The notes under the pieces were generated by a model. The model was given only the letters and a program-made list of their open reading frames with translations. It did no database searches and was not told the DNA's origin. The translations under genes were made by a program, and so were the position numbers. Below, in pieces: positions 47,085 to 59,029 of a stretch of 64,000 nt of DNA (its first letter is position 1; each line of letters starts with the position of its first letter). Source of the stretch: Patiria pectinifera (lineage: Eukaryota; Echinodermata; Asteroidea; Valvatida; Asterinidae). The stretch lies in NCBI GenBank assembly GCA_029964075.1, contig CM057147.1:19799513-19863512 (forward strand), in the 5' to 3' direction.

Positions 47085-48305
47085 CTAGATGTTAACTATT
47101 GGTGGAGTGAGTATTGGAGGCCTGTGGAATATTGAGATGCTAGCACAGCAAAGGACTCCAGATATCACTGATGATGGCACTTATGTCCTGCAGAAAAATC
47201 CTGTGCCAGACATCCAAGGCCTTTCAGACTCGGCAAGGATTGTGGCACTCAATACTTATGATGAGGTGCTACCAATCGGTAAAATGCTGAATTATCAAAA
47301 ATTTCCTGCAATCTCCTCAAAGAACCATGCGCTTTGTGTTCATGGAGTCCAGCGCTAAGATCCTTACTAATGTACCCAATGCAGACCTTTCTGTATTCAC
47401 AGGTGTTACATCAGGTTAAGTCTCAGAGTCTTACTCATCCTTGTAGGCTATTGCAGATCATGTTAGGCATGGAAAACCTAGATGCCAGTGTCATTCAGGA
47501 AGGACTAAATGCAATAAGAGCTGCCTATGAAGGGAAGTGTAATGGACCAGATGAACCTGATGGGTAGACCTTGAGTATACGAAACACTTCAGTCAGTGAA
47601 AGACTTCGGATCAAGTGTCTCAACTTGATGTACCCCAAATCGGTTGTGTTGGATTGTTGCCTTGACATAGCAAAGTTGTCGCAGGAAAGGATTGTGGTCA
47701 ACGATGAAGGATTGCCAGACAAGGGTGCCAATGACTGATGAATAGATCCCAGGGCACTGGACAGATTGATTGTGGAGATGCCTATCAATGTGTGTGGCTC
47801 TCTGATGGACTAAAGGGCTGAGGATACTGCCAGACTGCCTGGAGGCCTCAATATCCAGGAAGAAGATTCGATCCAAGGTGAGCCAGATGCTGCTGTGTGT
47901 GAACCAGCTGAAGTGTCTCAGGAACTGCTGGAGGTACTGTGCTGTGTGATAAAACAATGAAAGTGTCATCCACAAACTGAAGATAACTGTTGCTCTCAAA
48001 TCCACGAAAGCTGTACAGAACTATATGATGATATTGGCCAGAACTGGAGAAAGGGTTAATCCTGTGGAAGTTCCAGCTGACTGCTTAAAAAATTGACCTG
48101 TCCACTGGATGAAGGACGGCAGGATATAGATGGGTAGGAGATCACAAACCTAATCCAGAGAGAGGGTTTCACACTCACACAGCTTGTCTTCATGAAGGTT
48201 TCCTGACCGAGACCTTGAGACATGCCTCACCCATGGGATTGGTGATGAATACCTGGAGTCTCCACTGAAGCTGCACATGGCTTTGTTGGGATCACAAGTG
48301 AAGGT
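47085..48305 (-). mobile_element. Penelope-like element, copy A (broken)
   Basis: Read on the minus strand it aligns along its length with copy B at 48490-49700. It encodes the RT active-site block FVDDTFIVLSHSTVPP and, further on, a region matching the GIY-YIG endonuclease part of copy B. The pairing of RT with GIY-YIG is characteristic of Penelope-like elements. The copy is broken in several places. Its 5' end faces that of copy B. Confidence 0.75.
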
Positions 48306-48309
48306 GTTC

Positions 48310-48372
<63 letters not shown>

Positions 48373-48445
48373 CAGCAGCAGCAGAGCAGCAGCAGCAGCA
48401 GCGCAGGTGATGGTGGTGGTGGTGGTGGTGGTGGTGAGGGTGAGG
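48310..48445. repeat. CAG trinucleotide run followed by GGT run
   Basis: About 20 pure CAG units are followed by interrupted CAG units to about 48402, then about ten GGT/GAG-type units. Reading frames over it give poly-Ala, poly-Gln or poly-Gly and are not evidence of a gene. The run sits exactly between the two head-to-head Penelope-like copies. Confidence 0.9.
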
Positions 48446-48489
48446 GGGTGGTGGCGGCCGCCAGTGGGGGTGATGGGGTTGGTGGGGGT

Positions 48490-49700
48490 GATGATCCCAA
48501 TGACACCATGATCGCGCAACCTCACAGTGTTCCCAACGACACCATGGTCAACCCCGATGAAGGCTACCAGATATTCACTGCCATCCCCACAGGCTACTCA
48601 TGCCTCGGTGCCAAGGGGGACTCCGACTTGACTACGCCCTGCAGAAATATGAAGCCCCACACTCCAAACCAGGTTCATGATCTCCGACCCACCTACATCC
48701 TGCTGTCTTTCTTCCAATGAACAGCCAGTTGTCCAAGCAGCCTTCTGGAACTTCCACAGGATCAACTCTATCCCCAGTTTTAGTCAATGCCTTCATATAG
48801 GAGTACTGCCTTCGTAGATCTGAGACCAAGAGTTTGTCTTCAGTACACGGATGAGACTCTCATCACTTCATCATACAGCATGGGACCTCCAGCAGGTCCT
48901 GAAAGACTTCAACTGGATTTACAGCAGCATCTGGCGCAGTGAGGATCAGGCGCCTTGAATCTCATCCCGGGATGCTAAGGTCTGAAAACAGTCTGACAAC
49001 ACCCTCGACCCCTGAATCTATTAGAGATGACCGACAGACACTGACTGGCAACATCTACAACCAATCCTTCCTGCACCCGGAAATCCAAACACCAGTCAAA
49101 GAGCAACCTTGTCCGGGAAGCCTGCATCAGCAACCACAATCCTGGCCGGCAACAACTTTACAATGTCAAGACAGCACTACAACACAACGGATTCAAGGCT
49201 CATCCAGTCAAGACGCAAGATCCAAAGTCTTTCACCTACCAAAGGGTCCCCTACACCCAAGGTCGAACCCACTAGGCTCACCCGCCTATTACACAGCCCA
49301 ACACAGGCAGTTCTCATCACATCCAGTACTTCCTAAATGACAAAGGCATCCGGGCTTTCCACACCCACAAGATCCACAATAGCCCACAGGACAAGCAAGC
49401 CTCCAAGACCGAACCTGATGCATCCCCTGCGAATGCAGAAGGTGTACACTGGGTACACCAGCAAGAGAACTCAACGCCAGACTGCACAAACACAGAGCAC
49501 ATGGCAGATGGGGAGAATTACAGGAAATCAGTGAACACCCAGCACTCACCAAAAGGGACACCATCATAATGAGTATCAAGCAGCTACATCCATGCTCTGT
49601 CCGTCTAGCAATGAAGGTCAGCAAACAGACGATAGCTCTGCAAAACTTCAGCATCACCATCAGAGACATCTGTTACCCTCTACATGTACGTAGTAGCTCA
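48490..49700 (+). mobile_element. Penelope-like element, copy B (broken)
   Basis: It carries the same order as copy A: an N-proximal segment, the RT palm region near 48810-48880, and a C-terminal GIY-YIG-like part near 49430-49660, with a Cys-rich lead (IPCECRRCTLGTPAREL) and ARLHKHRAHGRWGELQEI. GIY-YIG after RT is diagnostic of Penelope-like elements. Several breaks; not functional. About as decayed as copy A. Confidence 0.75.
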
Positions 49701-49799
49701 AACATCCACAGACCTCCAATTCCCTTCCTCCTCCAATTTCTTAGACCTCCTCCTCCAAAGTCTTCTAAGGATGTGACGTTTCATTTTGTAAATGTTTAG

Positions 49800-52700
49800 C
49801 AAACATTAAAGAACCATCTCAATGTTGAGCCCTTTCACAAAGACTGACGACTGCCCATTGTGCAGACCAACATGATCGACACAATAAATAATAAATGAGT
49901 AACATAATAAAAAGAGGGCTGTCATTGAAAACAATAAAAAGATGAGCACGTAGCCTGAAAGTAATCTAGTACTGCAGTTCTCCTTAGCTTTTAGCAAATT
50001 GAATAGGTTTGGATTATTTTAATAGGTTCCTGTTTTTAAAATTTTAGTTTTGTAAAAACTTTTGGAAAAATACGATTTAGAATTTTGTTTATTATTTTAA
50101 ATGTTTAAATGTGTAAATGTCACATCCATAATTTCCTCACTCCACCAATACATAGTTCCCCTTTTGCCTGTGGATTTCGGTTTAATGTTTACACTCAGCC
50201 TGCAAAGGGCAAAAATACTTTTTGATATCAGATTTTATATATTTATTGAATTTGTTAAAAGCACAAGTAAATTAATGGGCACAGTTTAACTAGCTAAATT
50301 AAATTTATGATATACATCTTTTGTCAAAGTGGATTTTTGTAAATTTCCACCTACTGCTTCTAATTGTTTCAGCTTCTTTTTAAAAAATTCAATGTACCCA
50401 CTGACACCCTATAGTGAACATTGTTAAAGAGTACAACTGCCAATGCATCAACCTTACGCTAGAATCGTTCATGGGTTTATCTCCATCCTAAATGCTGGAG
50501 ATAGTTTAACATGAATTTCTTCCTGCATGTACACTCCCAGCAAGTTCTTATTAAAAAGGGGCCTATGGGTCATTCTTCAGTATGAAGTGTCTACTTTCAT
50601 GTCCCGACACTTTAAGGCACTATAATTCGAAAAAATATAGAATGCAAATTGGATTTTTGAGCAGTGAAATTAACTTAAACACGACTCCTATTATGTGCAG
50701 TGTTAAAAACTCTTTAACATAATGGACAAGATGATCATTCTTGACAATACTCCCTCAAAAGCCCCTGAAAATGCATGTCCCAGTGTATTTCTCAATATGT
50801 ACCTACTGCCATAATTTGTAAAGTAAACAACTTGCAAAGGTAATTATACCTCCAAAAGCCAAGTAATAAAATAATCGTCATTTCCGTCACAAAAGGTGTG
50901 ACGGATATGACTTTTGCATTCTTTTCACAATCAATATTTCTTTGGGCCCTATTGAAAATAAAGGAACCCAGCATTAATTTATACAATACAATAGAGATTA
51001 AATTAACAGAGGGGGATATGTAGCAAGGATGAATGAAGTCCCTGAAAGCCATCAGCCCTGTTTTTGGTACATAATAATTGTCAATTTTCAGATTGATCTT
51101 CGATCAGGCCAATTAAATATGTTGAACACTTTCAAGGGCTTCAACAAGGGGGGGGGGATGCACATATTGCGACGTACGTGAGTAACCACTAGCTTAATTG
51201 TCACTTCCTTAACATGCTGAAAATCCAAAATGTTAAAATAGGATTATGTGAAAATCTTAGATCTACGGTTTATGGAAAAGCTACGTTGATGCGATTGCAA
51301 AGCCCGCGCTTTGTGAATGCACATCGCCATGATCGCAACCTTGGTACATGTAATATGATTCTTTCCCTGTTAAATACTCACGACCAGGCCATGAACGTCT
51401 TGCAGTTTTTAGGGGTTAAAAAAATGGAGTTGACGGCGGACCGGCACTGAACCAAGTACCTCAGAAATTAGCGGAGATACAACCATGAAAACATCCGGAG
51501 AAAGTGACCCAACATGGCGACGATACTTGCGAGACGGGCTTGCTGAGGACAGGGTCTTTTCATTGTGACATGTGCACGCAGCACTGACATGACAACAAAC
51601 CGCCACGTGTGAATTGTAACCATTCATTTTGCACCTGTCAGTGTCCCAAAACAGCACCACCTGTATGCGCCATCACGTGGGCAATACGTCATACCTTGGG
51701 AATTTTCTTAAACATTGGTTTCGTTTGAAATATTTAGCTTTCACTTCCAGCGATGTTATTTTGTCACTTTCGGGATATACTGGTATCGGTCTTTGTTTTG
51801 CTTTGAACATTTTGTTGTTGTTGACAGCCCAAATGTTATGACATGCTTGTATCGGACATGTAATTAGTTGTGGAAATGATTACGACACCGAGCCGAAGCT
51901 AGTCCGAAATTTCAAAAACGCCACTCTCAAAGATTTGTTTAGAGGGCGCTGTTTAAGTTACCTGTACAAACTTTTTTAACATAGACTTGGTGGCAGGAAT
52001 ACCCCCAGAGAGATTGACCCCTGATACCAAAAATGCTACATCAAAATTAAAAAAAGTAGAACAAAGTTCCCTAAGAACGGTGTAAAGAATATGTATGTTT
52101 TTGTGTTTACGTATATGTATGATATCCTGCATGCAGAGCTGCATCACATTCAATTTTTTTAAAACCAAATTGTGGTAAACGCAAGAAATGTGGCCTACAG
52201 AACCGAAATTGGCTGAGTCATTTGAGGGTACTCACTGGGGGGTGGGGGTGGGGGCAGGGAGCACCCAAACTTTTGTCGAGACCCCCCATTAAAAAAAAAG
52301 ACGGTAGCAGATGTTAGAATTAAGTTGATGTCACATTCGAACGGTCTGTCCCCCCCCCTTCCCCCCCAAAAAGGGTCTGTCCCCCCCCTCCAAATAGTTG
52401 TGAGCAGGCGCCATGAATTGTTCACTATTAGGTAATGTAGTGTGCACAATTGTAGGATTTTATCGGCACTCCCCTGTGCACTCCCATTGAATATATGTAC
52501 AAGAAAAGGAAGATACTTAAATTTTTAAAGATATTTTAAATTTGGGTTTGATTATTTTTCTTGAGTACTTTCCATTAGCCATGATATCTACTTGGAAACA
52601 TTGGGATTCTGTAACCAAGAAATTAAGCGTGACACAATGAAATAAGCCAGAGGAAAAAATGGTTAATCTTTCACACAGAATAATTTGACTTGAAACAAGT

Positions 52701-54236
52701 AAACTGGCTCAGATCTACATGTACATGGATTTAATATAAAATTTGCCATTGAAAATACAATTTTATTAAAAATTCAAAAGAGTTCATTTCTAACATCACG
52801 TTGCCAGAACACTAGAACATTTATAGAACAGAAAGTCTGATTCATTTTAAACACCGCCTCCACTTTAATAATTTGCCATTGGAAATATAGGTTTTGAAAT
52901 ATGAAAGAAATGACTGTTAATTTTTAAACCAAGTCACAAAAATCCAAAATTTACAGCACATAAATTCTGATAAGTTTAATAACTATATGGTGTACATGTA
53001 TTATAAATGACAAACACAACTACATTAAAGTAGGTGAATCATATCCACATCATCTATGTTCATACCAACATCCATGTCAGAAAAACCTTATCGCATTTGC
53101 ATCAATAATCTTAACAAGGCAAATTTGCACTTCACTGTAAACACACATTGTTTTGATGTTCAAATATATTTCACTCTCGAAGGTTATACGAAATGACAAA
53201 AACACTTCTAAATTGTATATAAATTCATTGGAAGATTTGGAAACTTAAAACAAAGGGAATACAACTTCATCTTGATGTTTCATAATTACACGTTGCACTC
53301 AGATGAATACATGCCTTTCATGATTGCATGCCCTGTCCAAATCTGGTCTCAGTTTATCATGATCATGACTAATCCTACACATGCAAGAGTCGTTTGACCA
53401 ACTATTCAAAATGTTCACATTTGATGTTTCCCATTTACCATCAGAAGCAATGAAATACACTTCTTGTATAATCCTAATGACTGCAACTTTCTTAAAAGGT
53501 ACATATGATTATTTGCTTCTTGTGCCTTTACTTTCGTTTGAAGCAACAAAATTGCTACAAATCTTAAGCAGGGTGAATAACAACTAACCTGTTGAAGGTT
53601 GATTGGATAGTATACATTTTAAGAAAACCGAGGAAAAACTTTCACTTTTTTTGGGGTGTCTTGTAACTGGATTCCATTGCTAATGCATAATGTTAAAATG
53701 TGCCGTGGACACCCTCTTTCAACACCACCTCAGTTTTCATCCACACGAAACAATTTCAGCAGGAATATTTTCAAAGGGTATTTGGTACCACTCCTATCTT
53801 GACTTTGAGCAGAGTTTTGTCATTAAAGAATGCTTCTCCAGGTCATTGCAAATGATGCACATGGCTTTGAGTTAGCAGTGTCTCAATTTTAACTGTGAAT
53901 GTACACTGGTCCAGTAAATAATACTTTCAGGTACTGTTATCCACAAAATTGTCACACAAAATTTGAGCCCTGCTAACGAACTCATTGCACACAGCAAGAT
54001 GTGACAATAGCTTGTAGATTGACAACTAGTCTCTGTGGTTTCAGTAAAATATATAAAACACATGTTTACATAATAAAATATGTATATTGCATTATTAATT
54101 TAGAGCACAAAATTGCATCATGACAAGTTCCAATTTAAGAGTACTGATTTCAACAATATTTTTTAAATATAACACTGTCTCCTTATTTTGTTACAATTGT
54201 TATATTATAATAATGCAATATATTTTATAATGCACT
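49800..54236. other. non-coding stretch
   Basis: No exon, RNA gene or structured repeat is recognised. Low-complexity runs of G or C lie near 51148, 52240 and 52350-52390. AATAAA-like words are frequent but have no gene context. Confidence 0.4.
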
Positions 54237-54321
54237 AAGGCCAAAAAAAGAAGTCTCCGGTTTCTGGTATGGAGCTTGACCACAAAGTGGTGCGGCGACG
54301 CGGCTTTTTTTTTTTTTTGGA
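54237..54321 (+). repeat. uninterrupted copy of the 1157-1650 repeat end
   Basis: It shares aaggccaaaaaaa, gtctccgg, tatggagcttg and gcgacgcggctttttt with the 1.2-kb element and lacks the 121-bp insert seen there, so it shows the empty site. Confidence 0.65.
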
Positions 54322-54811
54322 CACCATGTATTGGTTCAGTTGAGCTTGCCATTTGGGGTCGAGTTGCATGTTGAGAAGATGCCTGGTGATAGATGTCTTG
54401 AGATCCTCTGAGGAAAAAAAAAGACCAAAGAAAATTCAAACTGAGATGAGCAAAATGGTGGTTAATCTAAACACAGACTCAAAATGGCAGGTTCTTGCAG
54501 GCCGTTTAAAGTCTGATACTGGCAAGCGTGTAGATTGTCAGAAGGCTAGCGCGTAGATTGTTAGATTGACCTATGACGCAGGGGTCAACATTATTTAAAT
54601 ATTTACGGGCGTACTAAATGTCAGAATCATGAGGCCCCTGAATGTCCTGAAGTACACGTGTCAGGTCAGATCTTCTGTTTAAATGGTGGTCTGACTGTCT
54701 GAGGTACTTCCCTCTTCCAAACAACAAATATCTTTACGCAAAGTATGTATCACTAATTTTATTCAGTATTCATAAGATGGAATTTTGCATCGGGGTGATG
54801 TAAATCAAAAT

Positions 54812-55163
54812 AGGTTTTGCCCTTCACCGACATATAAATAGTCGGTATAAACGGTCAGTGTGTTACCTCCCGAGTGAAAGTTGGACAAAATCATTCGGGT
54901 GGGACTCGAACCCATGACCTCCTACTTTCTAGTGCAGATGTATTACCACTCGACCACCGAGCTAAGGGGATCGGTTGGCTGGTTTGAATCTGATGTACAT
55001 AGCAGCGGGTATCGCATTGACTATTCATAAGATGGAATTTTCCGTTGGGGTGATGTAAATCAATTTAGGTTTTGCCCCTCGCCGACATTTTTTTTCCCCA
55101 ACTTTCACTCAGGAGGTAACACACTTGAGTATACAGTGTTTATACGTCGGGGAGGGCAGAACC
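54812..55163. mobile_element. two tRNA-core inverted-repeat element copies
   Basis: The copy from 54812 (aggttttgcccttcaccgac) carries a tRNA-like segment on the minus strand at about 54892-54963 (GGTCATGGGTTCGAGTCCCACC). A second copy, 55067-55163, has left and right arms (aggttttgcccctcgccgac / gtcggggagggcagaacct) almost directly joined, without the tRNA-like core. Both are preceded by the same word, ctattcataagatggaattt, as is the 37-kb copy (near match). Confidence 0.7.
54893..54963 (-). repeat. tRNA-like core
   Basis: The minus strand reads CTCGGTGGTCGAGTGG (A box) and GGGTTCGAGTCCCACC (B box and T arm, paired GGG/CCC). It is homologous to the core at 37164-37236. The anticodon arm pairs poorly. 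Confidence 0.55.
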
Positions 55164-55514
55164 TAATTTGATTAGAGTTTTATTCGGCATGCAGAGTCCT
55201 GTGGTGAAAAGGTTCCCGTGTTTGACTCAAATAAAAAACTACTGAATCATGTTTTAAATTGCAGCTATACGCGACGTCGAGCACTGATCCGACGAATTAT
55301 AGAAACCGCGCGCGCATGTGCGTCGTGCCAATGCTTAAAAACTACAGAATTTTCCCACGGTGCGCTCTTCAGAAGCACAAAGTGAAAGGCCTTTTTTTTT
55401 CTTCAAAATGAGAGCTTCCCAGAAGAAGGGCGGCTTCCCAGAAAGAAAGATTTCATTTACAGGGGGTGGTTCCTTATATCTTTCAACCAAGTTTGTTTTT
55501 CAACAATAATACGC

Positions 55515-56006
55515 CAGTTACTTTTCACTCGGACTTGAGTTGGACTCGAGTCACATTTTTCGTGACTCGGACTCGACTCGAGTCACATTGGAAAATGACT
55601 CAGACTCGGACTCGACCATGATGACTCGAACTCGCGCTTGGTGACTTGGGACTCGAGTCACGTAATTTCATCAAAAGAAAAAACCTAACGTAGGGATGGG
55701 AAAGGATCATTGAAGAATAATGTTTGGATGATAAAACATGGAGGGAAGGGACGAAGGAGGATTTTTTTTATTGATAGGAATTAAAAGGAAAACACATTTT
55801 GGTTCTAAACAACATGTACACACACAACTATATACACTGGGATTTACATAAAAGACAGAATGGATGATTGAAAAATAATAAAAAAAAAAAAAGATTAGTT
55901 TGGTGAACAACTAAAAACAAGTGACTCGTGACTCGGACTTGAACTCGAGGCTTGTGACTCAAGACTCGGACTCAGACTTAACGTTGGTGACCCGACTACA
56001 ACACTG
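55515..56006. mobile_element. hAT-type non-autonomous element (left end eroded)
   Basis: The right end reads gactacaacactg, the inverse of the CAGTGTTGTAGTC terminus typical of hAT elements and the same terminus as the element at 57428-58750. Both sides are packed with actcgagtcac / gtgactcggactcgag words, the subterminal repeats of such elements. The left end starts cagttacttttcactcgg and has lost the full terminus. No target duplication is visible. It ends 30 bp from the donor of the PhnD-like exon. Confidence 0.65.
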
Positions 56007-56036
56007 GTACTTGGTCACAGAGTCCACTGTACCTAC

Positions 56037-56900
56037 CAGGTAATTCTGAGTTGACCACCCCAGGGTAGACAGGCAAAGGCCCCCATGAGGTGACGACATG
56101 AAGCTTGTCCCTCAGCTCAGGATGGGCCTTCATCTGTAAGGCCAGGGTGTTGGAGTCGATGCCTGTACTGTCTGCTGTCTTATCAAGGATCATCTGGATG
56201 GACTTCAGATGGGAACCTGGGCAGGATAAAAAATTTACGAGATGGAAATGATCCTTTTTTTATATTGGATTTTTGTTTGCCCTTCGCCGACATATTTTGT
56301 AAACACTGTACACTTAGTGTTGTCCGAAGGCTTAGGTGGGATTCAAACTAATGACCTCCTACACACACAAAGTTGGGTTAAGCGCTGCTACATCAGACTC
56401 CAAACCGCCAGCTTGCCACAGCAAGCTCAGTGGTCGAGTGGTTAATGCGTCTGCACTAGGAAGCAGAAGATTGTGGGTCGTGTTCAACCCAAAGTAAGCT
56501 TGTGGTTTTTTTTTTTTTGTAAGCCCTTGGACAACACTCGAGTGTACAGTGTTTGTAAAATACTTCAGCGAAGGGCAACAAAAAATTACATATGTGAAAA
56601 AGAAGATCAATAATTATATGGATGAAATCCAAAACCAATTGTACTAAAGTTGATTCCTACTTTCTGATTCACAATTTCAAATTTCACAATTATCCAAACA
56701 GAATTGAGATGCAGACCAATGCAAATGAGTCTTGACAGATGTTTGTCTTACCTGACTGGATCATTTTACCAAAGCAACTGCCCTTGGTCTCTCCTATCTT
56801 TTTGAGATCTCGATGGGTAATCCCGAATCCGCTCAGTGAATGGGCATCGTTGTAGCCCCAAACAGATCCACGTAGGTCCTCAAACACTTTATATCTATCA
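56037..56900 (-). CDS. PhnD-like phosphonate-binding domain protein, two exons (partial gene)
   Basis: On the minus strand, exon A is 56900-56752 (acceptor TTTCAG, donor GTAAGA) and exon B is 56216-56037 (acceptor CTGCCCAG, donor GTAGGT). The intervening intron is phase 1, splicing TCA-G/GT-TCC. Exon A encodes DRYKVFEDLRGSVWGYND, AHSLSGFGITHRDLKKIG and KGSCFGKMIQSG. Exon B encodes GSHLKSIQMILDKTADSTGI, DSNTLALQMKAHPELRDKL and HVVTSWGPLPVYPGVVNSEL. This order (L-x-G-x-x-W-x-Y-N-D-x-x-S-x-S-G, then G-S-H-x-x-S-I-x-x-x-L, an A-D...I-D-S block, then W-G-P-x-P-x-x-P-G-V-V) is that of the bacterial PhnD/PF12974-type periplasmic substrate-binding domain. The exons cover about 110 residues of a fold usually near 250-300, so flanking exons should exist; none was recognised. 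In bacteria the domain binds phosphonate or phosphite for ABC import. Its role in an animal is unknown. The intron holds a tRNA-core element, and the first exon is duplicated at 8168-8318. Confidence 0.75.
56274..56582. mobile_element. tRNA-core inverted-repeat element inside the PhnD-like intron
   Basis: The left arm tgcccttcgccgacatattt then tgtaaacactgtacac pairs with the right arm gtgtacagtgtttgtaaaat then acttcagcgaagggca. A plus-strand tRNA-like segment (ctcagtggtcgagtggttaa, agattgtgggtcgtgttcaa) lies at about 56424-56488. A minus-strand B-box stub (GTTTGAATCCCACC) sits in the left arm near 56337-56350. Confidence 0.7.
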
Positions 56901-57119
56901 CTGAAATATAATCAATAGAATTATGATTAACATTGAAACATTTACATAGTATCAGGGGCGGAGGGGGGGATGACAGGGGAAGAAAGACTCAAAAACTGAA
57001 ACATGATTTACTTGTGATAGACTCAATTTAATACTTGGGTGTAATAGTTATAGACAAAATATTCAAAATATGTATGGAAAACAGTTTCGTCTAAACCGGG
57101 TATGATAACTAGAATTCGT
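56901..57119. other. intron or flank upstream of the PhnD-like exon
   Basis: No further exon of the minus-strand gene is recognised here. The first part is shared with the flank of the duplicate at 8.3 kb. Confidence 0.4.
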
Positions 57120-57129
57120 GATGATGTTC

Positions 57130-57350
57130 CCCAAAGCAGCCTACATGTACACACACTTTTTGTAAGTTTAGTTATGCCAACTTCAGAGTACAGTTGTACT
57201 GTTGTACTGTATGGGGAGGAAGGTACGCATATCTCACGACAATATTCTCAACAAATGTCTGAAAAGAGCCGCACGGACAATCCTTAAATGCACCTCCCTC
57301 AGCCCTACATGGGATTATTTACCAGTGGTGTCTGCGCCTGGGCGCTGCAC
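57130..57350 (+). mobile_element. LINE 3' fragment (post-RT region)
   Basis: The translation SLVMPTSEYSCTVVLYGEEG and then, in another frame, NILNKCLKRAARTILKCTSL matches the LINE pattern L-V-x-P-x-x-E-Y-x-C-x-V-W ... L-x-K-x-Q-K-R-A-A-R-x-I-L. The copy is frameshifted and truncated. It directly precedes a hAT-type element. Confidence 0.6.
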
Positions 57351-57427
57351 GGCACCAGGAATGCATATTTTTTCATAATTATATTTACGAATCAGATCCT
57401 GTAGATATGTTGGCACATTGCATGGAT

Positions 57428-58750
57428 CAGTGTTGTAGTACTCTTACTCGGTACTCATATTCAAGTACTACTTGAGTACTTTTTTGGAGTACTTGTACTC
57501 GTACTTGAATGTCAAAGTACTCGTACTCGATACGACGGTACTCGTACTCGGGCAGCAAAGTACTCGTACTGGACATGTCAAAATTGTACTCGATACTGTT
57601 CATGATTGTACAGTACTCGATAAAACAAAGTACTCATACTTGAATAGCAGTACTCGATAAAAAAAAATGGCATAGCACATGCTTTACCACAGCCTTATTT
57701 TATCGATACTTTTGAGTTTCAAAATGATCGATTGCGGAGAAATTCAAATGTTCTCTACTCTACGCATGTCAATCTGGTGTGATCTGAGGCAATTTCTGAC
57801 CACTAAAACCAATTTGAGCAGAAGATCATCTTTAAAAGTTTTGAGTTTGGAGTAATTGATTCAGCTACATGTATTCTGAGCAACAGAATCAGTCGCATTT
57901 GTGAGGCAGTCGCATTTGGAAAACGTAGTGAAAAGGTTACTGTAGTACACAGGCGATCGGCTGATTGTACAGTTTTGACAATAAATCATAATGCAATTAA
58001 ACGTGAAGGTGTCATTTGAAATGAAAATGTTGAGTGTACCATAAAATTACAGACGGTCTGAATCATGGAGGAAGGTCATAATTAAGTTTCAGTATTGGAC
58101 TCTTCAACAAACGTAAACTTGAACTTCTTACAATTTGCGAGACCGTCTGCGAGGAAAAAGTCGATGCAACTTTTATTCAAGTTGGTTCAACCATCTATAT
58201 AAGAGCAAGTTTTACTCAGCCGCCGAGAAATGTTTGCTCCTGAAAGGATCCGAGACCGCAGCTTCACGTCTGTGGAAAAATGTTTACAAATACGAACTCT
58301 ATCACAAGTGATTAACAGTACACATAATTTTAGGCTTCAAGCACAATATACCCGGAGCCGTATTCAGAAATACAAGTACTCGTACTCGTACTCTGAATAC
58401 AAGTACTGGTACTCGTACTCTGAATACAAGTACTCGTACTCTGAATACAAGTACTCGTTCTCGTACTCTGAATACAAGTACTGGTACTCGTACTCTGAAT
58501 ACAAGTACTGGTACTCGTACTCTGAATACAAGTACTCGTACTCGTACTCTGAATACAAGTACTCGTACTCTGAATACAAGTACTCGTACTCGTGCTCGGA
58601 AGCACAAGTACTCGTACTCAGACGTTCAAGTACTCTTACTCGGAGACCTGTTCTTGTACTCGGAAGCACAAATACTCGTACTCGTACTCAGCAACCTAGG
58701 TACTCGGCAGTACTCAGTACTCGAAAAAAAAGTACTCGACTACAACACTG
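57428..58750. mobile_element. hAT-type non-autonomous element, 1.3 kb
   Basis: It begins cagtgttgtagtactc and ends gagtactc..actacaacactg-type sequence (gactacaacactg), an inverted terminus of about 12 bp. It is flanked by gcatggat (57420-57427) and ccatggat (58751-58758), an 8-bp target duplication with one difference. The 8-bp duplication and CAGTG termini fit hAT. Both ends carry large tactcg-type subterminal repeats in opposite orientation. The middle (57670-58360) has no transposase-like frame. Confidence 0.8.
58366..58740. repeat. minisatellite of tactcgtactctgaatacaag units
   Basis: Units of 21-27 bp made from tactcgtactctgaataca ag with optional extra tactcg or tactgg hexamers are repeated about ten times, then decay toward the right end of the hAT-type element. 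All six frames stay open for long stretches (for example Tyr/Ser/Glu/Lys repeats) because of the repeat, not because of coding. Confidence 0.85.
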
Positions 58751-59029
58751 CCATGGATGCAGTTATATGTTATACTTTGAAATTCATATGTAAGGTATTT
58801 CTCATGTTATTGCGCTGACAACATTTCTATTTGTCAGACGTACACAATGTAGTTGTAAGTACAAGTAAGTAGACCAATGCGCAGCAACAGCGCCACCATG
58901 TGGCGGCTTTGGCATTCCTCATGTTGCCATCGCCTCCGCTGTTGGCCTGCGTGCTTCGCACAAACTTCATGTAAATTTATCTCTTTCTTGACTTGTTAAT
59001 GTCATCTCGATAATAAAGATGGGAACAGG

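Noticed and set aside
47089-47358. An 89-residue plus-strand protein
   Set aside because: It is the antisense of the C-terminal part of Penelope-like copy A.
48150-48720. Poly-Ala / poly-Gln / poly-Gly open frames
   Set aside because: They are made by the CAG and GGT runs and flanked by broken Penelope-like sequence.
58230-58793. 187-residue Tyr/Ser/Lys-rich open frame
   Set aside because: It is produced by a minisatellite inside a hAT-type element; other frames are equally open.
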